64,000 bases of DNA from Typhlomys cinereus (taxonomy: Eukaryota > Chordata > Mammalia > Rodentia > Platacanthomyidae). This document shows positions 9,999-19,985 of the stretch, one piece after another. The stretch covers positions 2,256,042-2,320,041 of the forward strand of contig JALPQD010000231.1 in assembly GCA_023101885.1 (NCBI GenBank), read 5' to 3'. The notes beneath the pieces are model-generated. The model was not told the origin of the DNA. It searched no databases and saw nothing but the letters and a program-made list of their open reading frames with translations. How positions within the stretch are numbered: position 1 is the first letter of the stretch; each line of letters opens with the position of its first letter. The translations under genes were made by a program, and so were the position numbers.

Positions 9999-11104
9999 CA
10001 GTTCACAGAGGCACTCAGCCTTTAATGGGCGGGGCCTGTAATTCTGTTTCCTGCCGTCCACTAATGAATGTGTGGATCCCTTTCGTCTTTCACTGCTGGC
10101 GTGGTGGCTTCTGCCTTGCCTGCTCCCCCTTCCACAATGACAGTACCTCATCTTTACCACCTCGGCCACATGCTCCCAGGGGCTAGCGGATGGATGAGGA
10201 ATTGTCCCTGCGAAGGGTAACTCTGAAGGCCTCCAGGGACAAGGCTGTCTTACGCAGGCTTCAGGAGATAGATAGTGGGGTTCTTGTCTTGGCGCCCTGC
10301 TGCCTTCCTGACCCGTACCCCAGGAAGCCCCCTCCAGGCGCTAGTGACAGTGGCATTGGCCTGTCTGCTGTGTCAGTCTGATGTGCGTGTGACGGGCGGG
10401 TTCCCAGCTGTCCTATCTGGCCTTTCTGGAGACAGGAGGCTGCGCGCCTCCCGTTAGCCCGGACAAGCGGGCGTGCGAGGCGGCTCCTGGTCTCCATCCC
10501 GGGTTATCTTTCAGTCCCTTATCTCGCCGCCGAGAGAGCATATTGCGTGGTTTGTCTCCAGCCGGAACTGATGCTCAGCCTTGTGAGACGGGTCTTGGCT
10601 GTGGCCGGCGCCTAGCCTCCCGCTCGACTTCATCTCGGGGTCTTTGGTCCGTGAACACCAGGGGACTAGTTACTGTTTGGAAGAGCCACCACTGGCAGCA
10701 AGATACCCCCATCTTTGGGGCTCTACCCTGCGTGTCTCCAGCATGACCCACTGGCCCCTTTATCCTTGTTATGGGGAGAGTCACTGAACTCCCCTTCGTC
10801 CTTCTGTGTTCAAGAGGGTCCAAAATTCCCCCTTCACGTCCCGCTCAGGAGCTAGCATATAGCCTTGATTTCCTCCAGCCTATAGCAAGTCTATTTGGTA
10901 AATTGCTATCCGAGAAAGACGGTGGGACAGGAAGAACCAGCTACTATCTGAGGCTTGCTATCATGCGGATAGCCTAGAACATTCCATGTCCGAAGCCCCT
11001 GGGCTTCTGCCCACTACATCTAATACGTGTTGGATGTCTGTCAGAACTTATACAGGTTGGAAAGACACCACTCACAGAGTAAGAAACAAGTCCCTCCCAC
11101 AAGC
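9999..11104. other. Unique sequence, no gene recognised
   Basis: GC-rich to about 10.6 kb, then moderate. The interval 10640-11440 has an even composition and a texture that could be an old LTR or other interspersed repeat (for example CCATCTTTGGGGCTCTACCC), but I cannot match it to a family. No open frame above about 82 codons has recognisable content. Confidence 0.35.
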
Positions 11105-11280
11105 AGACCCTCTCACCCCACTGTAATCTCTGAGGGGGTCTGTAGCTGAAGACCGCCCACCCTACTTCAGTCTCTGAGGGGGTCTGTAGCTGAAGACCCC
11201 CCACCCTACTTCAGTCTCTGAGGGGGTCTGAAGCTGAAGACCCCCCACCCTACTGCAGTCTCTGAGGGGGTCTATCCTGG
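11105..11280 (+). repeat. 44-bp minisatellite, 4 copies
   Basis: TCTCTGAGGGGGTCTGTAGC recurs with its start at 11127, 11171, 11215 and 11259, an exact 44-bp period, with ACCCCCCACCCTACTTCAGT filling the unit. The short array lies inside the unassigned 10.6-11.4 kb stretch. Confidence 0.95.
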
Positions 11281-12039
11281 GCCCATTATCACAACACTTC
11301 AGTCCTAAAGGAAATCCATCACTCTGTGTCCATAACAGGGAAATGAATCTCCTAACAAGGAAGATCCTGGGACAACCCGGTATCTGACTGCTCCACAAGA
11401 GACTCTTCTAGACCCAGGGACCTAGCTGGCTACTTCCCTTTCCCACATTCTGTGTTTGTGTTTGGCCACTGTCCGCCTGTCCACCCTTGAGGAGGATGAG
11501 GGGGTGGGGCAGAGGCGGGGGGGCACAGCCCACAGCTGGCTGGTGATTGACACTATCTGTTGAAGTCCTTGACTGACTAAGAGCAGGTGACCGTGCTTTG
11601 ATTTTCTTGGGCTTGCAGCTGCCAGCTGGCGAGTGGGGGGTCCGGCAGATGCTTCTCAGTTTGCAGGGTGTCCTTTGTCACCAGGGGCGAGCAGGGAGTG
11701 GAGACGCAAGAGGGTGGACTTGCCTTTCTTCTTCCTGTGTCCTTTCCGGAAGTCCCTCTCTCCTTTTCTCTTCCTCCCCGAGTCTCTCAGGTCTCCCTGA
11801 CTTCTGCCCGGATAGTTACTTCTGTTTCCTGCTGTGTGTCTCTCATCACCCTGGAGATTTTGCTCTGACCAGGGTCCTGTCGCACTGGCTGCTGGCGAAA
11901 CAAAGGACGCTTGTCTTGCGGGTCAATTAAAAGGCCACCAACTTCAAAATGTCTCCTTTTACGATCCAACCTCAGTTTAATACCTGTTATTAGCACAATT
12001 ATAAAATTGTGAAGCTATAAAACTGTGCTAATATAATAC
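11281..12039. other. Unique sequence with a short AT-rich inverted repeat
   Basis: No gene seen. At 11989-12032 the 9-base arms ATTAGCACA and TGTGCTAAT face each other across an AT-rich loop of about 26 bases. Confidence 0.45.
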
Positions 12040-12135
12040 TCAGCCGGGTCTGTTAGTGCAGACCTCTGAGCACGGACATTCTAGGAGGCAACGCAGCAAG
12101 TTCAAAACCAGCCTGAGCAGCTAGTGATTCCCGGG
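12040..12135 (+). mobile_element. B1-like SINE fragment, plus strand
   Basis: Diverged B1 wording: CAGCCGGGTCTGTTAGTGCA, then GGAGGCAACGCAGCAAGTTC and AAAACCAGCCTGAGCAGCTA. Degraded at its 3' end with no clear A tail. Confidence 0.55.
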
Positions 12136-13850
12136 ACTATGATCCGTGTGAGGACCCCACAGCTTGATCTTGGACGGCTTAGCTTGGGTCCGTCTGTGTT
12201 TGGTCTGTGGGTCTGAGATTGCGTGGAGAACCTCAGGCTTCCTCTGCTCCTGCTTGGAGCAATCTTTCGGGTTCTGTTGTGAGACTAGGAAGTACGATCA
12301 GCAGGCTGGTATGCACTAGTTTAACGCAGGTGCTACATTTTAGAAATGCATTCTCTTCATTGCAAATTGCTAATAAAAAGAGACAGCTGCAGATCATTTA
12401 TAAATGTACTTCCAGGAACCAGATTCTGAGGGTTTGGTAAAAAGCAGGAACCTGGTCAAAAGCTGTTTTAAGTGCATTTATTTCTGCCGAGAGACCAACT
12501 TCCTCCAACTTAGCCTTCTTGTCAATAGACATTTTATTCTTTGATGTGCAGCTTACGGATAAATGCAGTTGTAGGACTTGCCAGTGTGCTAGGGTTTTGA
12601 AACTAGTGTTGAATTTGAAGTCTATAGCATATCAACTAGTCATCTTTCACAAACTCATTTTATTCTCATTAACTGGTATCTTCTGTGATTCTGTGGAGAG
12701 ATCTCAAGCTAATTTCACAGTACTTGGTTTTAGTGATCTCCTTTGTGTGTGTAAAGTTAGTGATGAAATGTATGTGGTGTGCACTGAGTGTTGCTTTTAG
12801 TTGTGCAAATCCAAGCTGATGTCTAGTAATAAATAGCTTTTCCCATTGGTTAAGCACTGGAGTGGATTTGTACCAGATCTCTAGAGAATGGAGGTCTCTT
12901 GGTGTAGACCAATTCTAAGAACGTCATTGTTGCTCAGAAGGCTCTTAATATTTGGAAAGTGACATTTCTCTTCTCTCCCTGGTTATAGTGACTTGGCGTT
13001 ACAGTCTTTAACCTCTTCATAAGACTCTTCCTCCTCCCCAAAGTCTGACAAATCTCTAGATCTCTGAAATGGCATTTGGCTGAAGAATCCTGGGAATGAT
13101 CCTACATCATCTACCCAGTGTTACAGTCATTTCTGTGTGTTGAAAAGCAACGTTTTCTGTAGTCTCTATGAGAGCTTATGGGGTCAATCACGTTGAATTT
13201 GTTGATTGAGGCAGCAGATCGATTCAGTAACTTGGTACAGATTACAGAGACAGGAAATGGGGCAGGTCTGCCTCCCCGGACCCGCTGGTCTTCCTTTGTG
13301 TGTGTGCCAAGGCCAGCACCCCTGGACTAAACGGTCACTTCTGCAGCGTTGGTCCTTTCTGTTTTGCCTGTCCAGTGGGTTCGAGTGACACTTGGGTTGC
13401 TGGCTATCGCGAAGCCCTGGACCTGGGGGTGCTCAGGGGATGAGGGATCGCTGGGGGCCGGGAAGGCTGCTCCCCACAGGATGCGCAAGGCCGTGGTGCG
13501 TGGGTGGACACCGTCTCTGGAGTGTTCCAGGCAATGCTGATCGCCATGTGTCAGTCAGGCAGGGGCGGGTCCAAGCAAAGGCCACCCAAGCACCGGACGC
13601 TTTGTGGTGACGACTTCTAGAAGCGTCCCTCCTGGTCCCCAGGGAGATGCTGATGCACTTGCCCAGGTTCTTTAGGCAGAAGCTTTGATAGTTTTGCAAC
13701 AGATCCCGAAGGGAGGATCCAGCCAGGCAGCCAGCCATGTGTTTAGCTGGGGCTTCTCCACACTGGAAACCTGCGGGTTCCCACCCCTCACTCAAAGGAT
13801 GTTCTGCTTCTGCTGGAAACGTCTGTCTGCCTCCTCCGCCTTCCCTTTCT
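12136..13850. other. AT-richer unique sequence, no gene recognised
   Basis: Single-copy looking sequence with AT-rich parts at 12300-13200. Reading frames are at most about 93 codons and have no recognisable domain. Some stretches (12330-12420) look like possible conserved noncoding DNA. Confidence 0.4.
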
Positions 13851-13854
13851 TCCA

Positions 13855-13972
13855 TCTCTTCGTCCTCTCCTCCCTTCTCCTTTACTCCCTCCCTCCCTCC
13901 TTTCCTCCTTCCATCTCTTCCTTTCCTCTTTCTCTCTCTCTCTCCCTTCCTCCCTCTATTTTCTTTCCTCAT
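13855..13972 (+). repeat. CT-rich polypyrimidine tract
   Basis: About 115 bp of CCCT/CTTT/CT units. It abuts the B1-like pair that follows, so it may have started from an adjoining SINE sequence. Confidence 0.9.
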
Positions 13973-14200
13973 GTAGCCCAGGTTGCCCTTAGATTTGCTA
14001 TGTAGCAACGGTAGTCTTGAATTTCTGACCCTCCTGTCTCTACCGTCCGGGCGCAGGCATGTACAGTAGTCACGTCCAGCTCCCTGGCTATTTTTAGAGA
14101 CGGGATTTCGCTCTGTGGCCCAGGTTGGCTCTGACCTGCGGCAATTCTCCTGCCTCAGCACTGCGATTGCTGAGATTGCACCTGCTTGTCTTCCCCCATG
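13973..14200 (-). mobile_element. Two adjacent B1-like SINEs, minus strand
   Basis: First copy about 13973-14085: GTAGCCCAGGTTGCCCTTAG, CTATGTAGCAACGG, GTCTTGAATTTCTGACCCTC, CAGGCATGTACAGTAG. Second copy about 14090-14200: GACGGGATTTCGCTCTGTGG, CAATTCTCCTGCCTCAGCAC. Both read as reversed B1 (7SL-derived) sequence. Tandem placement could be a dimer or two insertions. Confidence 0.7.
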
Positions 14201-14570
14201 TCTCCGAAGCCACTCGTAGCCTGCGGAGGCCTTTCCCAGTGTCACTGTTACGCGCTGCCGTGGCTCTGGTGACCGCCGCTTCCCGTGAGGGCAGTGCACG
14301 TCCTCGTGGGTGGGGACCCTTTCTCCACACGTGTCTTCCTGCCTGGGCCACCTGTCACCTGCAATCCCTTACACGTGTCATAGACAGTCTCTGAGCCTGC
14401 GGAGAGAGAGGTGCTCTTGTGAGGTGACAGAGTGCCGTGTCCCCTGCAAGCGTCTTAAGAGAATGGCCAGTGCTCCTGGCGTCGACCTCCCCAGCCTGCT
14501 GAGGCTGGCTGCAGCCCGGGCTTGCACCAAGCGTGCAAGGCCAGCTTCGAGCAAGCTAGCGGACCCAGCG
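14201..14570. other. Unique sequence
   Basis: GC-rich spacer between B1-like copies. Overlapping 85-89 codon frames on both strands show nothing recognisable. Confidence 0.4.
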
Positions 14571-14695
14571 TGAGCGCACGCCCGTAATCAGAACTCGGGA
14601 AGCGGAGGCCAGGAGATGTCAGATCTCAAGGCCTTTTCGGCCACAGAGTGAACTCGTGAGGTATGTGAGACACTGTCTCAAAAAGGCAAAGACGA
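14571..14695 (+). mobile_element. B1-like SINE, plus strand
   Basis: GTGAGCGCACGCCCGTAATC, AGAACTCGGGAAGCGGAGGC, then GAGACACTGTCTCAAAAAGG. This is the expected order of a plus-strand B1, with a short A-rich end. Confidence 0.75.
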
Positions 14696-14884
14696 CACCC
14701 GTGGCAGTGGGGGCGTCTCCAGAGGCCTCTGCTGTGTCTCAGCACCTCAGAGCGCCAGGGCCTGGCTGGGCACATGTCCTAACCGTCCTCTCCGTGCCCA
14801 GCCCCACTGCTTCGTGTGGCTCCTTTCTGAAGTGGAGAGACGAAGCCTGGTGGGCACCTGTCTACTCAGCAGTGTGGTTTCTAC

Positions 14885-17190
14885 CGGCTCCTCTACCTGC
14901 CCCTCCCCTGCCCCTCCCCTGCCCCTCCCCTGCCCCTCCCCTGCCCCTCCCCTGCTCCTCTACCTGCCCCTCCCCTGCCCCTCACCTGCTCCTCTACCTG
15001 CCTCTCACCTGCCCCTCACCTGCCCCTCACCTGCCCCTCACCTGCCCCTCACCTGCCCCTCACCCGCTCCTCTACCTGCCCCTCACCTGCCCCTCACCTG
15101 CCCCTCACCTGCCTCTCAACTGCTCCTCTACCTGCCTCTCACCTGCCTCTCACCTGTCTCTCACCTGCCCCTCACCTGCCCCTCTACCTGCCCCTCACCT
15201 GCCCCTCTACCTGCCCCTCACCTGCTTCTCTACCTGCCCCTCACCTGCCCCTCACCTGCCCCTCACCTGCTTCTCTACCTGCCTCTCACCTGCCTCTCAC
15301 CTGCCTCTCACCTTCTCCTCTACCTGCCCCTCACCTGCCCCTCACCTGCCCCTCTACTTGCCCCTCACCTGCCCCTCACCTGCTCCTCTACCTGCCCCTC
15401 ACCTGCCCCTCTACCTGCCCCTCACCCACTCCTCTACCTGCCTCTCACCTGCCCCTCACCTGCCCCTCACCTGCCTCTCACCTGCCTCTCACCTGCCCCT
15501 CACCTGCCTCTCACCTGCCTCTCACCTGCCTCTCACCTGCCTCTCACCTGCCCTTACCTGCCCTCACCTGCCTCTCACCTGCCTCTCACCTGCCCCTCAC
15601 CTGCCTCTCACCTGCCTCTCACCTGCTCCTCTACCTGCCTCTCACCTGCCCCTCAGCTGCCTCTCACCTGCCCCTCACCTGCCCCTCACCTGCCCCTCAC
15701 CTGCCTCTCACCTGCCTCTCACCTGCCCCTCTACCTGCCCCTCACCTGCCTCTCACCTGCCCCTCACCTGTCTCTCACCTGCCCCTCACCTGCCTCTCAC
15801 CTGTCTCTCACCTGCTCCTCTACCTGCCCCTCACCTGCCTCTCAGCTGCCCCTCACCTGTCTCTCACCTGCCCCTCACCTGCCTCTCACCTGTCTCTCAC
15901 CTGCCCCTCACCTGCCCCTCTACCTGCCCCGCACCTGCCCCTCTACCTGCCCCTCCCCTGCTCCTCTACCTGCCCCGCACCTGCCCCTCACCTGCCCCTC
16001 ACCTGCCCCTCTACCTGCCTCTCACCTGCCCCTCACCTGCCCCTCACCTGCCCCTCACCTGCCCCTCACCTGCCCCTCACCTGCCCCTCTACCTGCCCCT
16101 CACCTGCCCCTCACCTGCCCCACACCTGCCCCGCACCTGCCCCTCACCTGCCCCTCACCTGCCCCGCACATGCCCCTCACCTGCCCCTCACCTGCCCCGC
16201 ACCTGCCCCTCACCTGCTCCTCTACCTGCCTCTCACCTGCCCCTCACCTGTCTCTCACCTGCTCCTCTACCTGCCTCTCACCTGCCCCTCACCTGCCCCT
16301 CTACCTGCCCCTCACCTGCCCCTCACCTGCTCCTCTACCTGCCCCTCACCTGCCCCTCACCTGCCCTCACCTGCCCCTCACCCGCTCCTCTACCTGACTC
16401 TCACCTGCCCCTCACCTGCCCCTCACCTGCCCCGCACCTGCCCCTCACCTGCTCCTCTACCTGCCCCTCACCTGTCTCTCACCTGCTCCTCTACCTGCCT
16501 CTCACCTGCCCCTCACCTGCCCCTCTACCTGCCCCTCACCTGACCCTCACCTGCTCCTCTACCTGCCCCTCACCCGCTCCTCTACCTGCCCCTCACCTGC
16601 CCCTCACCTGCCTCTCACCTGCCTCTCAACTGCTCCTCTACCTGCCTCTCACCTGTCTCTCACCTGCCCCTCACCTGCCCCTCTACCTGCCCCTCACCTG
16701 CCCCTCACCTGCCTCTCACCTGCCTCTCACCTGCCCCTCACCTGCCTCTCACCTGCCTCTCACCTGCTCCTCTACCTGCCTCTCACCTGCCCCTCACCTG
16801 CCCCTCACCTGCCTCTCACCTGCCTCTCACCTGCTCCTCTACCTGCCTCTTACCTGCCCCTCACCTGCCTCTCACCTGCCCCTCACCTGCCCCTCACCTG
16901 CCCCTCACCTGCCCCTCTACCTGCCTCTCACCTGCCCCTCACCTGCCCCGCACCTGCCCCGCACCTGCCCCTCACCTGCCCCTCACCTGCCCCGCACCTG
17001 CCCCTCACCTGCCCCTCACCTGCCCCGCACCTGCCCCTCACCTGCTCCTCTACCTGCCTCTCACCTGCCCCTCACCTGTCTCTCACCTGCTCCTCTACCT
17101 GCCTCTCACCTGCCCCTCACCTGCCCCTCTACCTGCCCCTCACCTGCCCCTCACCTGCCCCTCACCTGCCCCTCACCTGCCTCTCCTACT
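14885..17190 (+). repeat. 2.3-kb array of a 12/13-bp unit (CCCCTCACCTGC)
   Basis: About 185-190 tandem copies. The main unit is CCCCTCACCTGC (12 bp), with CCTCTCACCTGC and CCCCGCACCTGC variants and a 13-bp form CCCCTCTACCTGC that shifts phase. The first copies carry CCCCTCCCCTGC. No unit has a stop, so an 856-codon frame (14656-17226) and a 527-codon frame run through it. They are artefacts of Pro/Ser/Leu/Cys/Thr cycling. Nearly every unit holds the E-box CACCTG. On the minus strand the unit reads GCAGGTGAGGGG, a consensus 5' splice site. Large blocks inside the array are duplicated (see findings). Confidence 0.98.
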
Positions 17191-17504
17191 TCCTTCGACT
17201 TGCTCCCACCTTCTTCTCCCACCTAATTTTCCTACCTGCTTCCTGAAGCTTCCATCTGCTCTTGAGAGCGTCATCGTGGGGCCTTTCCTGTCCGTCAGAC
17301 ATCATCGAGTGACTGGCAGGCAAGGAGATCCTGGGGACTCCCAGGGGCGACACTGCTTTGTAAAGACAGCCAAATGCTGGGAAAAGACTGTGTTTTTCCT
17401 CACATAAAGTTTAAAAAATACATATGTGCACATAATCACAGATAAGTCTAGCAAATGAATATTCACACCCATAACTCTTAGATATATGTACACACTCATT
17501 CTCA
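17191..17504. other. Unique sequence
   Basis: Array edge (CT-rich to about 17240), then AT-richer single-copy looking sequence. Nothing recognised. Confidence 0.4.
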
Positions 17505-17645
17505 TATTATTTGTGTATGCATGCCCGTGTGTGCATGCATGTGTGTATGTGTGTGCATATGTGCTTGTGTGTATATATGTGCCTGTGTATGTATGCATGT
17601 GTATGTGCACATGTGTATATGTGTGTGTGTGTGTGTATGTGTTTC
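17505..17645 (+). repeat. TGTG/GCATG array
   Basis: Degenerate TG repeat with GCATGTGTGTATGTGTGTG-type units, ending in (TG)n at 17618-17640. No SINE head is visible next to it, unlike most other TG arrays here. Confidence 0.9.
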
Positions 17646-18084
17646 CTTGGCAGAGCAGCTCAGTCAATGCCAGCGTCATCTTTTCCTGTGTGAATTTGCC
17701 CTGGGCTTGCTTCATGCCTGCAGGAAGCTGGGCTGAAAGTCTGCAAACAAAATCAAAACAAAAATCCATTTGTTTTCGCGGCCATGTCCTGCTGACATGG
17801 ATTCCAAGAGACAGCAGAGATACCAAGAAGAAGAAGGACTTGAGAGACTAAAAATCTTTGCTAAATATCCCTTTGTCCTGGAGGCTTGGAGTGGATGCAG
17901 GGCCACAAGCTTTCAGAGACGTCAGAGCCTCATTCTGGTTTGCCCCGCCCCCACCCCGCCCCCGCCAGGTGGGCGTGCCCCTTGCCTTCTGTGAGCCCGG
18001 GCTCCTTGTCTGTAAGGGGCGTGGTCTGCTGCAGCTCCGAAGTCCTGGGCGCATCCCTCCCAGGGGTGCCTCAGCACCAAGCAG
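17646..18084. other. Unique sequence with GC boxes
   Basis: No gene seen. At 17943-17968 there is a run of CCCCGCCCCC-type GC boxes, a common Sp/KLF-binding sequence. No TATA box, CpG island of useful length or first exon is apparent nearby. Confidence 0.4.
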
Positions 18085-18432
18085 CTGGGGAGCGTGTAGG
18101 GGAGCACGTGGGGGAGCACGTGTGGGGGGCACGTGTGGGGGGCACGTGTGGGAGGCACGTGGCTAGGGGGGCACATGGCCGGGGGATATGTGGTGGGGGA
18201 GTATGTGGTGAGGGAGCACATGGGGGAGCACGTGGCTGGGAGAGCACATGGGGGGAGCTCGTGGCTGGGGGAGCACGTGGGGGAGCACGTGGTGGGGGAG
18301 CCCGTGGCTGGGGGAGCACATGGGGGAGCACGTGGTTGGGGGAGCACATGGGGGGAGCCCGTGGCTGGGGGAGCACGTGGTGGGGGAGCCCGTGGCTGGG
18401 GGAGCACATGGGGGAGCCCGTGGCGGGGGAGG
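18085..18432 (+). repeat. G-rich array with CACGTG E-boxes
   Basis: About 350 bp of GGGGGAGCACGTGGCTGG-type units of variable length. It includes about ten CACGTG palindromes and several CACATG variants. All three forward frames are open (Gly/Trp/Ala-rich, up to 227 codons) as are minus frames (Pro/Ala/Cys-rich). All are artefacts. Confidence 0.93.
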
Positions 18433-18769
18433 GGCAGCATGGGCTGCGTTCCCACCTGTCCCGAGGAGGACCTGACCCAAGGTGCTTGGCAAGTGCTCAC
18501 GTGGGCCGTGTCCATCCATCTCGAGTGATTCACACGGTCTCCTGGAATCCAGGCCCCCAGGCAGGATAATTGGCCTAAATTGGTTTTCTGACTTCAGAAG
18601 CCAAAGTTTCCCCTGCCGGCTTCCTGCTCAGCTCTTAATGATTTGGTGGTGAGAGAGTCTTGCATAAGGAAGCAGATAAAGGTCAATAAATAAATAAAAT
18701 AAAAATAAATAGATGAAGTGTAAAGTAAAAAGGCATCTGTGAAGCCCGCGGGGAGCCTAATGGGTGCTG
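18433..18769. other. Unique sequence, AT-rich at its right
   Basis: No gene seen. The AT-rich part at 18560-18740 contains an (AAAT)n-like tract at about 18686-18712 and could be conserved noncoding DNA. Confidence 0.4.
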
Positions 18770-19985
18770 GCTGTCCTGCCTGTCCTCTGTCTGTCCTGCC
18801 TGTCCTCTCTCTGTCTGTCCTGCCTGTCCTCTGTCTGTCCTGCCTGTCCTCTGTCTGTCCTGCCTGTCCTCTCTCTGTCTGTCCTGTCTGTCCTCTGTCT
18901 GTCCTGCCTGTCCTCTGTCTGTCCTGCCTGTCCTCTCTCTGTCTGTCCTGCCTGTCCTCTCTCTGTCTGTCCTGCCTGTCCTCTGTCTGTCCTGCCTGTC
19001 CTCTGTCTGTCCTGCCTATCCTCTGTCTGTCTGTCCTGCCTGTCCTCTCTCTGTCTGTCCTGACTGTCCTCTCTCTCTGTCTGTCCTCCTGACTGTCCTC
19101 TCTCTGTCTGTCCTGCCTGTCCTCTATCTGTCTGTCCTGACTGTCCTCTCTCTGTCTGTCCTGCCTGTCCTCTGTCTGTCCTGCCTGTCCTCTGTCTGTC
19201 CTGCCTGTCCTCTCTCTGTCTGTCCTGTCTGTCCTCTGTCTGTCCTGGCCTGTCTCTGTCTGTCCTGCCTGTCCGCTCTCGCTGTCCTGCCGCCTGCCCT
19301 CTCTGTCTGTCCTGGCCTGTCCTCGTCTGTCCTGCCTGTCCTCTGTCTGTCCTGCCTCCTCTGTCTGTCGCCTGCCTGTCCTCTCTCTGTCTGTCCTGAC
19401 TGTCCTCTCTCTCTGTCTGTCCTCCTGACTGTCCTCTCTCTGTCTGTCCTGCCTGTCCTCTATCTGTCTGTCCTGACTGTCCTCTCTCTGTCTGTCCTGC
19501 CTGTCCTCTGTCTGTCCTGCCTGTCCTCTGTCTGTCCTGCCTATCCTCTCTCTGTCTGTCCTGCCTATCCTCTCTCTGTCTGTCCTGACTGTCCTCTCTC
19601 TCTGTCTGTCCTCCTGACTGTCCTCTCTCTGTCTGTCCTGCCTGTCCTCTATCTGTCTGTCCTGACTGTCCTCTCTCTGTCTGTCCTGCCTGTCCTCTGT
19701 CTGTCCTGCCTGTCCTCTCTCTGTCCTGCCTGTCCTCTGTCTGTCCTGCCTGTCCTCTGTCCTGCCTGTCCTCTCTCTGTCCTCCTGCCTGTCCTCTCTC
19801 TCTCTGTCCTGACTGTCCTCTCTCTGTCTGTCCTGCCTGTCCTCTCTCTGTCCTCCTGACTGTCCTCTCTCTGTCTGTCTTGACTGTCCTCTCTCTCTCT
19901 GTCCTCCTGACTGTCCTCTCTCTGTCTGTCCTGACTGTCCTCTCTCTGTCTGTCCTGCCTGTCCTCTCTCTGTCTGTCCTGCTCC
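18770..19985 (+). repeat. 1.2-kb array of a 20-bp unit (CTGTCCTGCCTGTCCTCTGT)
   Basis: About 60 copies built from CTGTCTGTCC and TGCCTGTCCTCTCT words. The 613-codon minus frame (18757-20598) reads Asp-Arg-Gln/Glu cycles and is an artefact. A higher-order block marked by CTGTCCTCCTGACTGTCC recurs at 19081, 19417 and 19606. A patch at about 19240-19380 is unusually rich in indels. Confidence 0.97.

Noticed and set aside
13433..14299. 288-codon minus frame
   Set aside because: It crosses a polypyrimidine tract and two B1 copies. The Lys/Arg/Glu/Gly-rich middle is the purine strand of that tract.
14656..17226. 856-codon plus-strand frame rich in Pro, Ser, Leu, Thr and Cys
   Set aside because: It lies almost wholly in the 12/13-bp array, whose units have no stops in any phase. 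There is no start context, domain or non-repeat core.
17940..17970. Promoter suggested by clustered GC boxes
   Set aside because: No CpG island, initiator context, first exon or downstream gene could be supported.
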